From assembly GCA_007115705.1 (NCBI GenBank), contig QXEO01002102.1:1754509-1818508 (forward strand): a stretch of 64,000 nt of DNA, written 5' to 3'. The translations under genes and the position numbers were made by a program. Below, one piece after another: positions 31,501 through 41,147 of this stretch; position 1 is the stretch's first letter, and every line of letters begins with the position of its first letter. This DNA comes from Dactylis glomerata (lineage: Eukaryota > Streptophyta > Magnoliopsida > Poales > Poaceae). The notes beneath the pieces were generated by a model. It did not search any database. It saw only the letters and a list, made by a program, of their open reading frames with translations, and had not been told where the DNA came from.

Positions 31501-34059
31501 TTCCTCTTGCTGTGGGGGATGAGGACTTTCCAATTGTTCAATACGCAGACGACACTCTTCTCATAATGGAGGCTGACTCGGCACAACTTTCTGTCCTTAA
31601 GAAAGCTCTGCATGATTTCAGTGCTTCTACTGGTTTATCTGTCAACTTCCATAAATCATGTATGTTGCCCATCAATATCTCTGATTCTGAAGTTCAAGCC
31701 CTTGCTGATGAGTTTGGCTGTGTTATTGGTGCATTCCCCTTCACTAATCTAGGACTGCCAATGGGTACCACTAGACCAAGGATGTGTGACCTACTGCCCT
31801 TGGTTACAAAGCTTGAGAGGAAACTTACTGCTAGCTCTTGTTTTCTTGCTTATGGTGGCAGATTGCAACTAATTACTTCATGTCTCTCATCCATGCCAAT
31901 TTTTTTCTTGTGTTCTCTGGTTATACCAGAAGGAATCCTCAAGGAAATTTACAGAATTATCAGACAATGTCTCTGGAGAGGTAACAATGCAGAGTCTACA
32001 AAGCAATCTTTGGCCTCCTTGGAAATGATCTGCAAACCAAAGAGTAGTGGAGGGCTGGGCATTCTAGATTTCAGGAAGCAAAATGAGGGCCTGTTGCTAA
32101 AGCATTTGCATAAATTTTTTAACAAAGAGAATATTCCTTGGGTCAATCTTGTTTGGAGATATTTCCCAGATGGGGTGCCTCAATGTGCCAGACTGTGTGG
32201 CTCTTTTTGGTGGAGGGATATCATGAAGCTGATGCCAAACTATTTAAACTGTTGTACTGTACAAGTCAAGGCAGGAGATTCTGTTGTCTTCTGGACAGAT
32301 AAATGGGCAGGAAGGCCTCTGAGCAATATTTTCCCCAGACTTTTCTCCTTTGCTATTGATACCCATTTGTCGGTGAAAGATGTCCTCAATGCAGAAGATA
32401 GATCTCAGCTCTTTGCATTGCCTTTATCGGTTCAGGCGTTTGAGGAATTCCAGTCCTTGCAGGCTCAACTTGATTCTTTTCATCTGAGCATGATGAATGG
32501 AAAACCATTTGGAAAGATGGAGCATACTCTTCAAGAAGATACTACAAGCACTGTTTCAAAGACCAGAAAGCCAGTCTAGTTTTCTCCTGGATTTGGAGAA
32601 GCAAAGTAATGCTGAGAATCAGAGTTTTTGCTTGGTTAATGGTCAGTGACCGCTTGAATACTAGGGACATGATCAGAAGACGTCACTGGAATGTTACTGA
32701 TGTCTTTCACTGTGTTCTTTGCCCAACTCATACGACTGAGGATTGGCAGCACTTGTTCTTTAAGTGCTCTTTCAGCATTCGGATTTGGAACTACTTGCAG
32801 ATTGAGTGGAGTGATGGTGATAGTTTTGAGGAGGTTTTCTCTGCAGCAAGAAAGGATTTTGGGAAACCTTTTTTTGCTGAAGTGGTTATCTTGGCCTGTT
32901 GGCATATTTGGAAGCAGAGAAATGAAGCAATCTTTCAGAACATCCTCCCTTCTTTCAGAGCTTGGAGAAGATGCTTTATTCATGATGCCACTTTACATGT
33001 ACATAGGGTTAAGGCTAAGCATTTGAACAGCATGTCATCATGGATTGACAGTCTGAGTTAGTTTGAGATAGCTAGTTTTAGTTTTGGTTCTCTGACCTAC
33101 TTGTAAATTCCTGTACATAAACTCTTTTTTCAATATAATAAGCTGTGGGGTCTAACCTCATAGCACCTTAATTTCAAAAAAAAAATGTCAGATGATAAAC
33201 TATGCACCATTAACCTCAGAAAATGATGCACGTACAGAACTAGGAGCCTATGGCAGGATTATTCAAAATAGATTTTCCATGTCTTTTTTGTGCGCCTAGA
33301 TAAACTAGCACAAAATTAGATCATGAACCAGCTGTGCTTTTTACCCACAAAGTACTATGGTCAGCATACACATAAATTTCATTAACTTTAACTGTACGGC
33401 AGTCTGTGATTTAAAAATAACTAATAACTTCATCTAAAAAATCCTAAGTTCAGCATAAGGAAATTAATGATAAGGGATGCTACTGCTCTATACAGAGAGA
33501 AAGGTTTGACCAAGGACAAACTGCCCATGGTCTAGCCCCACACAGAGCATATCCAAGGGAAATATGATCTCTTGATCCTACATGGAATACCGTAAAGAGC
33601 GGTAGGTGTCGACTACCACTTTCACAATTCAGATAATAATTGCAGAAACGTATATATTGTTCAATTAAGCTAACTTCAAGAACACAAATATCCAGTATGG
33701 AAACTACCAGCACAATAGATTACATCAACCGAGCATCATAGTTCGCCATGTTCAAACACATGAATACAATTCCCGTAACTTGGTAGTCCTATCTGTTAGG
33801 TATTGATGCATTCAACCTCAAGAATACGAGAATTCATAGAAATCTAACCGCAAAGGAGGTTGGTGATAAGTAGAACGACGTACCTGTGGGGAAGGGACTT
33901 GAGGTTGGAGGCGAGGGAGGAGGCGTGGTGGTGGACGCAGGCGGCGGCTCCCAAGGCTAAGGCGCCGGTCCAGGTGGAAACCAGCCGCTGCGGGTCAGAG
34001 TGCGGCACCGCGGGGTCACCCCTGTACGCCCGTGCCCAGTAATCGTCGAACTCGCCCAT
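25578..34059 (-). CDS. inferred two-exon host gene, small protein of 83 residues, roughly 8.2-kb intron
   Basis: Exon 1 (34059-33884) starts with ATG in AGGAGGATGGGC and reads MGEFDDYWARAYRGDP, then PHSDPQRLVSTWTGALALGA. It ends CAG|GTACGT, a consensus donor. Exon 2 (25653-25578) follows a pyrimidine-rich acceptor ending TCTCAG and reads WQDMTMILDQKRWKKILDK up to TAA at 25580-25578. The phases agree: 176 plus 76 nt gives 252 nt. The product would be small and basic at the C-terminus, with a mildly hydrophobic middle (residues 28-45) that might be one membrane segment. I do not recognise the family with certainty. The intron holds an Au SINE, nested MITEs and a LINE. Extra internal exons cannot be excluded. 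Confidence 0.6.
25794..25959 (+). mobile_element. Au-type SINE in the host-gene intron
   Basis: It starts GGGCATGCCTGGCGCAGTGG (polymerase III box A) and has GGATTTGAACC (box B) about 50 bases on. It ends GGACTGTCCTTTTT, as in the Au SINE of Triticeae. The box motifs derive from a tRNA, but there is no complete cloverleaf. Flanking AATTTCG and AAATTCG may be a worn target duplication. Confidence 0.85.
25960..26671. other. intron sequence without a recognised feature
   Basis: AT-rich sequence, no reading frame of note and no clear terminal repeats. Confidence 0.4.
26672..27949. mobile_element. Stowaway-like element, split by a Tourist-like insertion
   Basis: The left part (26672-26858) has TTCTAAAATAATTGAAATTT and AAGTTTGACCAAGTTTATAG. 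The right part (27902-27949) has GAACTTCAATTATTTTGGAA and ends CAGAGGGA. The two ends are inverted repeats of each other in the usual Stowaway manner, and TA is present at both borders. The left end is degraded. Confidence 0.7.
26862..27898. mobile_element. Tourist-like (PIF/Harbinger) element with a GC-rich interior
   Basis: The ends are GGGTCCGTTTGGTTT and, reverse-complemented on the right, GGGTGTGTTTGATTC. The TTA target duplication lies at 26859-26861 and 27899-27901. At 1037 bp it is long for a MITE. The interior at 27040-27440 is much richer in GC than its surroundings and looks like leader or exon sequence of a gene. No transposase is seen. Confidence 0.7.
28253..28320. mobile_element. 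Stowaway fragment
   Basis: It starts TA|CTCCCTCCGACCACTAATTA, followed by a TATATCTAGACACATTTTA stretch typical of Stowaway interiors. No matching right end is found. Confidence 0.5.
28321..29641. other. intron sequence without a recognised gene
   Basis: No convincing exon. A possible minus-strand acceptor (CTATCCTCTTCAG, near 28407-28420) precedes a short open stretch, which is not enough to call. A T18-type run lies at about 29289-29308 after GTGCACGTGCAACGCACGTA. Confidence 0.4.
29658..33061 (+). pseudogene. LINE ORF2: endonuclease, reverse transcriptase, zf-RVT domain
   Basis: The domains in order are as follows. The apurinic-type endonuclease (LFMGDFNFI near 29905, SDHVPCIV near 30160) lacks its start. 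The reverse transcriptase has KAPGPDGFNG near 30847, YRPISL, LKLDFEKAFDS, GVRQGDPLSPLLF and catalytic QYADDTLL near 31540. A C-terminal zf-RVT segment (VFAWLMVSDRL, CVLCPTHTTEDWQHLFF) is present. The endonuclease nicks the target and the reverse transcriptase primes there. The frame is open for about 975 codons, then shifts near 32487; the downstream frame continues to TAG at 33059-33061. The five codons before 29658 come from the target duplication, not the element. Confidence 0.93.
29658..33183 (+). mobile_element. L1-type LINE, 5'-truncated, with 16-bp target duplication
   Basis: The target duplication AATGTCAGATGATAAA occurs at 29642-29657 and 33184-33199. The element starts abruptly inside the endonuclease domain and ends in a poly(A) tail after AGCACCTTAATTTC. 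5' truncation during target-primed reverse transcription explains the missing first open reading frame. It sits in the inferred host-gene intron, in the opposite orientation to the gene. Confidence 0.92.
33200..33880. other. intron part next to exon 1 of the host gene
   Basis: AT-rich, no repeat ends or reading frames of interest. It lies directly downstream of the donor at 33883. Confidence 0.4.
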
Positions 34060-34634
34060 CCTCCTTCCTAAACCTTCTTGAAACTTCTCCTCTGCTCTCT
34101 CCTTGCGTCGGCTGTGGATGGGGTTGGAGGGGATGAGACGAGATTCGGGAAGGGGTTATGCAGATCTTCTACTAACTAATTGCTAGAGGTAGCGATGGTC
34201 CGTAAAAAAACCATTTTTGTCCATCTGAAAAATCAATACTCCCTCTGCCCCGAATTAGATGGCTCCCAAGGGGCCCAGCCCATTAAGCTGAACATTTGCG
34301 AAATCCTCTTCCTAAGACTGTTTCTTCTTTTCTGTGGTCCCAAATTCGAAATCAAGGATGGCCGGACCTGGACTCGCGCCGAAGCTGGGCTCGCGCGTCG
34401 GAGCTGGGCACGCGCCAGAGCTGGCCCGCGGCTGCTCCAGTAGCAGAGGAGGCGGTGCCCTCCAGGAGCGGAGGAGAGGTCGAGCTCCCCCGCCGGCCGT
34501 CCGTCGCCTTGCCGCTCCCTCGCCAACCCTTGCCGCTCCGCCGCCGTCCGGAGCTCCCTCCGGCCGCGTCGGTGCTCCGCTCGCCGTCGAAGGGCTCCAG
34601 CGTCGGTGCTCCGCTGGCCGTCGAAGTGCTCCGC
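34060..34634 (-). promoter_or_regulatory. 5' untranslated region and promoter area of the host gene, with a 34-bp tandem duplication
   Basis: On the minus strand the sequence before the ATG is purine-rich (AGGAGAGAGCAGAGGAGAAG), as in plant leaders. A Stowaway-like scrap (ACTCCCTCTGCCCCGAATTA) lies at 34239-34258. A GC-rich block at 34340-34634 ends in two copies of a 34-bp unit (34566-34599 and 34600-34633, GCGTCGGTGCTCCGCT...). No clear TATA box is seen. The block ends where the LTR fragment begins. Confidence 0.45.
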
Positions 34635-34771
34635 TGTAGCGCCCTGCCTTTACCTAAAAGCAGAACTCCTGTTTATCTATGTCATTCCCTGGATCAGTAG
34701 ATAGCACCACAGTACAAAATAAATAATAATTGCAATAGCATCAATATTATAACGTAAATCCAGTTACATAG
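34635..34771 (-). repeat. distal 137-bp end of the 3' LTR
   Basis: It starts TGTAGCGCCCTGCCTTTACC and ends CAGTTACATAG, the same length as and nearly identical to 48924-49060. It joins Athila gag at a 4-base overlap, ATAG (34768-34771). Confidence 0.85.
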
Positions 34772-36571
34772 TATTGATTCATGGGCTAAGTCTAAGGATG
34801 CTTTTATTGGAAGATACTATCCTCCTGCTAAGATTATAGCTTTGCGTAGCAATATTATGAAGTTTAGTCAGTTTGATAATGAACATGTTGCTCAGGCTTA
34901 GGAAAGAATGAAATCTATGATAAAGAATTGTCCCACTTATGGACTGACTACTTGGATGATTGTCCAAACTTTTTATGCAGGGCTGAATTTTTCTTCAAGG
35001 AACCTATTAGATTCAGCTGCTGGAGGCATTTTTATGTCCCTTACCTTGGGCGCCGCAACAAAGCTTCTCGACAATATAATGGTAAATTATTCTGAATGGC
35101 ACACCGAGAGAGCTCCACAAGGTAAGAAGGTAAATTCTGTTGAGGAAACCTCTTCCTTAAGTGATAAGAAAGAGGTTATAATGCTTATGCTTTCTAATGA
35201 TAGGACTCATGTTGATCCTAATAATGTTCCTTTAGCCTCTTTGGTTGCTCAAGAAGAGCATGTTGATGTAAACTTCATTAGAAATAATAATTTTAACAAC
35301 AATGCTTATAGGAACAATTTTGCTAGCAACAATTATAGGCTGTTTCCTTCTAATGGTGATAATAGTTATCTTGGTAGACCTAAAATGCCTAGTGAAGAAA
35401 GGATCTTAGAACTTGAAAAGGCTACCAAGAATTTTATGCAGGTGCAATATGAGCAGAACAGGGCTTTCACCAAGACCATGGAGGAGCAATCAGCTCTGTT
35501 GAGGACTATTAGTCATCAACTTGAAAATTTAAACAAGGCTATTCTTGAGTTGCAAGCTAAGGTTTCCAAAGATGAAACCGATATTTCATCTTTGTCTAAT
35601 GCGCAATCTTCTTTGATTAACAGAATGTCCGCTAAGCCTGATCCTTTTGCTACTGCTAATGCTATCCAAGTTAGAATTGATGAAAATGTTAGGATGCTAG
35701 CAGAATTGCATGCCAGGTGGGAAAGAGAAGATATGATGGCTAGAGAAATGAAGGTATGTATCATTACTACCTCTAATGATGTTGCTCCTAATGCTAGCAA
35801 TCCTCTTACTTTGATTGGTGTAGAGAAAACTCCTACTCCTAGTGTTAAAAAGCCTAAAACTGCTAAAACTTTTTCCCAAAAGAGTGCTGAAATTTTTCGG
35901 AGTATAGGAGATGATAGCTCTATTTCCTTTAATGATTTTGATGTTGATGGCTGCAATATATCTGAAGTTATTTTGTTCTTGCAAAAGCTTTCTTTGACTC
36001 CCAATGCTAGTTCTTTAAATGTTGCTTTTACTAAGCATATTACCAATGCTCTTATGAAAATTAGGGATGAAAAGTTGAAGCAAAAAGCTTCTATTCCCAA
36101 GAAGTTAGAAGATGATTGGGAACCCATCATTGATATGCATGTTAATGATTTTGATTGCTATGCTTTATGTGATCTAGGTGCTAGTATTTCTATTATGCCT
36201 AGAAAGATTTATGATATGCTTGATTTACCACCGCTTGAAAAGTGCTATTATGATGTTCCTATTGCTGATGTTGTAAGAAGAAACCTTTGGGAAGGATTAA
36301 TGATGTTCTTATTATGGTTAACAATAACCTTGTTCCCGTTGATTTTCTTGTTATGGATGTTGAATGTAATGCTTCATGTCCTATTATTTTGGGAAGATCT
36401 TTTCTTCGAACTGTAGGTGCCATCATTGATATGAGGGAAGGCACCATCAAATATCAATTTCCACTCAAGAAAGGTATGGAACACTTCCCTAGAAAGAGGA
36501 AGAAATTACTTTTTGACTCTATTCTTAGAGCAAATTATGAGCTTGATACTTCATCACTTGATATTACTTGA
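34772..36571 (+). pseudogene. gag-protease of the truncated Athila-type element
   Basis: Gag core motifs GLTTWMIVQTFYAGLN and SLTLGAATKLLDN lead to an Asn-rich linker. A coiled-coil-like segment (ERILELEKATKNF, then QLENLNKAILELQ) follows, then the protease with CDLGASISIMP and, in another frame after a shift near 36285, CPIILGRSFLRTVGAIID. A TAG at 34900-34902 interrupts an AQAWERMKS-like stretch. The coiled-coil segment (about 35342-35640) is unrelated to that of the sister element at 55761-56010, although both flanks match. Confidence 0.82.
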
Positions 36572-39505
36572 TTCGCACTTTCTGCGCCTAGCTCAAAGGA
36601 GTTAAAGAAAAGCACTCTTGAGAGATAACCCAATGTTTTTACTTTCAGTTCTTTTTCTTTTATTTGAGTCTTGTAAGTTATTACTACTGTAATAACCTCT
36701 CCTCATCATTTTTATTTCGTTTTTTTGCCAAGAGAAGCCTCTAATTTGAGTGAGGTAAGATTTGGGGATGTTGCTGTCCTGAAACAGATTTCAGTGCTGC
36801 ACCGTAAAAATTCGTGAAAATTCTCAGAATATCTTTTGGACCTGCGATTTCTTGAGCATATGCCCCAGTTTATATCCAAACTTTCATTAGTTATACACTT
36901 TTTGATTTGAGCAACAGCAAACCCTCTAAAAATTCGACCTTTGTCAGATGTTCTGTTTTGACGAATTTCTGCCAATATTTGTGTTTGCCGCTCGATCGCT
37001 TTCTTTTTGAGTTTTTTTTATCACGGAACTTTTGGGGAAGTTGCTACAATAGTATATGCTTTATATGTGGTGGTTTTGAGTTGAAATCTGAAGCAAAAAG
37101 GGGTTGATTCAATATTATGCTTACACTAATGTTGCTAATAGAATTGTGTTTAGTTTTGTATGAAGGAAGTTTTCAAGTGTAGGGATTGGAGAATGATGAG
37201 ATGAGTTGAAGAATGGACAAAAGCTCAAGCTTGGGGATGCCCATGTCACCCCAAGAAATATCCAAGAGGTACAAGTGTCAAAGCTTGGGGATGCCCCCGA
37301 GGCACCCCTTCTTCATCGGTAAAAATCAGGTCACCTTTCAACACACTATATTTTTATTGCTTCATGCATTATGCGTTTTTCTTAGAGCGTCAGTTGTTTT
37401 TAGTTTTCAGTTTTCTTTAGTTTTGTTTGTTGCAATAAATGGTTGGACCCCAACAAATTTCTTTTGGAGAAGTTGCCTTGCTTTTCATTTGCCAAGAACA
37501 CTCCGTTTTTCACTCTTATTGTTTCAACGAGTGTTCTCTTTTTCTAGAACTGCGTTTAGCTTTCTTTTTCGCCTTTTTTTTGTTCAGATCTTGTTATATC
37601 TTTGCATCAAGGTGTATTTTGACCTCTGGTCCATGTTGGTTTTCATCAAAAAGAGTTGTTTCAAAAAAGTTCGAATGGTGTTGGAAAAGAGAAAAAGCTT
37701 TATGCAAAAAACTGCTACAAAAAGGAGCTTGTGTAGACTGCGGCCTAGGCTTTTGCATGTCGTGCTTGATATCTTTTTGATAGTATGCTTAGTGGTTTTG
37801 CTGTAGTATGACTTGTCTCAAATGACTGAGATTGCTTAATGAGCCTTTGAAAAAATCATGCGTTATTTTTATTATTTGGAAGCATTAATTTGGTTTTCTC
37901 CTTTGATGCTTTATTTGGGTTGACTTGGCGCATGATCACACATGTTAGACTCATACAAAGTCTCCATTGCCTCTATGATCATTTAGTTTTTGACTTTTGA
38001 TGCCATCTTATGCTTCTTTTAATGTTGCTTTGTCACTTTGCACGATTATGGCCGTTATTGCTCTCTTAGTTGGTCGCTCCCAGTCTTTTGCTAGCCCTCA
38101 TTTTGTACTAAGTATGATCTCTACTTGTGCATCCAACTCCTAAAAACCAAGTTGTTCCAATGTGTCCACCATACATACCTATTAACAATTTTCTATTCCA
38201 AGTACATTTGACTTGCTTTTATCTATCCTTCAAATTAAACTCTTTTTGGTGTTATGCGAAAATTGGTCAGTAAAGCTCTCACGAATCTGATGGCACACTT
38301 TACTTTTCTTGTTTTAAAATTTGACATTGTGGCTCTCTTATGTTGAGTTGTTATGCTTGCAAGTTGTAAGTTGGAAATTAGCCCAGCCATGCCGTCATAG
38401 GGCAAGCTTTCAACATTGCACTATCTTTCATTTGAGTTGATATCGTGATCTTTTATTTATGGATACTCACGATGTGAAATAAGTTGGGAATCTTGCGGGA
38501 TCATGGAGTTTTTATATGTGTTAGGGAAACGCCTGGGCCGCTAATCTAAGCCATGCATCATTCATGGTGGTAATTTACAGCATGCCCATAGTGAATATTC
38601 GATGATGCATCTCACAATAAAAAGCTATACCAATGGTAAATAAAAGAGATGCCGAGGTGTTCATTGTCTGTTTGTCTTGTCATTTTGATGTGGGCTTGTT
38701 CCATGTCATCGGGCAGGAGGTACCCCACTGGCGGTTCTCGATGATACACATATATTTACAATGACAAGAGCTTGCTTGGGACTCTAAGTCGAGTAGCATG
38801 AGGTTTGGGTATTCATACTTCAAGGGACACGAGGTTTTCAACTTATGATTAGTCAAGCATATGCATCATAAGTGTATTCGCATTAACTCTAACCATTCAA
38901 GATGCCTATGATGGGGGCAATGAGAGCTCAAAGCTAGTAAGTACCATAATTTTTGAAGGTTTATAAAACTCGCAATCACTGCTTCCCTCCGCGAAGGGCC
39001 TTTCTTTTACTTTTATGTTGAGTCTCCACCTTCTATCTTTATGCACCGTCTAAGAGAGCATAGTTGTCATTCTTAGTATAATGTGCATTGTCCCAAAGTT
39101 TTCATTGATTGATTCATGATGTTGGTTTCACTTGTTCTTAAATTACTTGTATCTAATCGCCCTCTTAAACTTGAAGGTGTCCTATGCATTTATATTTTGC
39201 TCTCTCATGAAGGACAAGCTGAAAACCATTTGTATGTTTTTCCATATGATTTGAACACACGTTTGACTTTCATTGTTTCATTTTCATGATCTTTCGTTTG
39301 TGTTCTTTTTCATGTTATAACATGGTTGCTAAGTTTCTTCTATCAAGATTATATCTTTCATGCCCGTGTTTTAAGTTCTTTTGATCCCAGCGCACAATGC
39401 TTACATAGATGATCAAGACTGTGTAGGTGCATGTCACCTCAAAAATTATTTCTTTCGTTATCACTTACCTACTCGAGGACGAGCAGGAGTTAAGCTTGGG
39501 GATGC
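36572..39505. other. non-coding 3' interior of the Athila-type element
   Basis: About 2.9 kb between protease and 3' LTR matches 56941-59872. It has no reverse transcriptase or integrase and no credible envelope-like frame. It contains copies of AAGCTTGGGGATGCCC near 37228 and 37282, similar to the true purine-rich priming tract next to the LTR (TAAGCTTGGGGATGC, just before 39506). Confidence 0.65.
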
Positions 39506-41147
39506 TGATACGTCTCAAACGTATCTATAATTTTTGATGCTCCATGCTTGTTTTTACACCATTTGCTTAGTGTTTTGTTACACTTCGTGGCATTTTTATG
39601 CATTTTCCGGAACTAACCTATTAACGAGATGCCACAGTGCCAGTTCCCTATTTTTTTGTTGTTTTTGTGTTTTAGAAAAGTTACACAGGAAATATTCTCG
39701 AAATTGGACGAAACAAAAGCCGAACATCCAGAAATTTACCGAAGCTTCCAGAGAACCGAAGAGGAGACGAAACGGAGCCAGGGGGTGGCCTCACCACTAG
39801 GGGGCACGGCCCAGGGCCTGGCCGCGCCGCCCTGTGGTGAGCCCCACCTAGTCCACTTCTGACGCCGCCCCTTCGCCTATAAAGACCCCCCGACGGGAAA
39901 AACCTAAAAACCCGATCACTTTTCCAGAAACACATCGCGATCCACCGCCGTCGTTGACCCGAGATCGGGAGGGTCCAGAAGCTCTTCCCGGCACCCTGCC
40001 GGAGAGGGGAATCGCCACCGGAGGTCTTCTTCATCGCCATGCTTGCCTCCGGCGCAATGAGTGAGTAGTCTACCTTGGGCTATGGGTCCATAGCAGTAGC
40101 TAGATGGTTTTCTTCTCCACCATGTGCTTCATGTTTAGATCTCGTGAGCTGCCTTACATGATCGAGATCACCGTTATGTAATTCTACATGTTGTGTTTGT
40201 TGGGATCCGATGAATATTGGTGTTATGATTGAGTTGATGTGCTGAATATTATCTTATGTTATCTCTATGTTGTTTATGATCTTGCATGATCTTCGTTGTT
40301 AGTAGCTATCTTGGCCGAGTAGATACTAGTGACTCCAAGAGGGGGTATTTATGCTCGATAGTTGGGTTCATGCCTCTATTTAATCTGGGGGAGTGACAGA
40401 AACCTCTAAGGTTGTAGATGTGCTGTTGCCACTAGGGAGAAAACAACATTCTTATGCCCAAGGGCATATGCTTTGTTTACATTACACACTTTGCTTAATG
40501 CAGTTATCTGTTGTTCACAACTTAATACTTGTGGAGTTCTCGGATTGATTCTCCGCGAGTGGATTATTAGTCATAGATGCAGTTGGATGGCGGTCTATGT
40601 ATCTTGTTGTAATGCCCAGAGTAAATCTCATAGTGATCCTCTCGACATATCACGTTGTCTTTATTCTATCAATTTCCCAACTGTAATTTGTTTACCCAGC
40701 ATGTGTTATTTTATCTTATGGAGAGACACCACTAGTGAACTGTGGACCCCGGTCCTATTTCCTTTATATTGCTATCACCTATTTACTTTACTCGCATTGT
40801 TTACTTTCTCGCATATTACTATTGCTTTCCACTCGATACGCTCATACCTTTGTTTCAAGCAAACCGATGAGATTGACAACCTCATCGTAAGTTGGGAGCA
40901 AAGTATTTGGTTGTGTTGTGTGCAGGTTCCACGTTGCTACTAGTTGAAGACGCACTAACAAGTGTCGTAAACGGCGCCCTTGTTGGAAGTCACTAGGCTA
41001 GCAAGCATCACCTTCTTGAGTTTGGCTTTTTCCTGGATTCGACATACCTTGGTTTCTTATTGAGGGAAAAGCTTGCTGCTGTACTCATCATACCTTCCTC
41101 TTGGGGTTCCCAACTGGACGGTGAAAAACCATCAACACCGTGCCGCA
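39506..41147 (+). repeat. 3' LTR of the truncated Athila-type element
   Basis: It starts TGATACGTCTCAAACGTATC and ends ACACCGTGCCGCA; 1642 bp against 1647 bp for the LTR at 53036. The sequence TTAGT (41148-41152) is the expected right target copy; its partner was lost with the left half. Confidence 0.8.

Larger units (their letters stand above)
34772..41147 (+). mobile_element. Athila-type element, 5'-truncated (gag-protease, non-coding 3' part, 3' LTR)
   Basis: It starts inside gag at the position matching 55200 of the element at 53036 and runs to a full 3' LTR. Apart from one swapped gag segment it follows that element closely along its whole length. The right LTR edge at 41147 is followed by Tat-type gag, so it had inserted into that element before a deletion removed its left half. 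Confidence 0.85.

Noticed and set aside
34296..34700. Pro/Ala/Arg-rich plus-strand frames upstream of the host gene
   Set aside because: Open only because of high GC content; several frames are open at once, with no domain, and they run into an LTR fragment.
37213..37806. Phe/Leu-rich frame as a possible envelope-like gene of the Athila-type element
   Set aside because: The matching region of the sister element (57574-57807) has a different, shorter frame, so it is not conserved as coding.
40473..40943. Plus-strand frames inside the Athila LTR (also at 53921 and 61659)
   Set aside because: The same frames recur in all LTR copies with differing stops and carry no gag or pol motif; they are LTR sequence, not genes.
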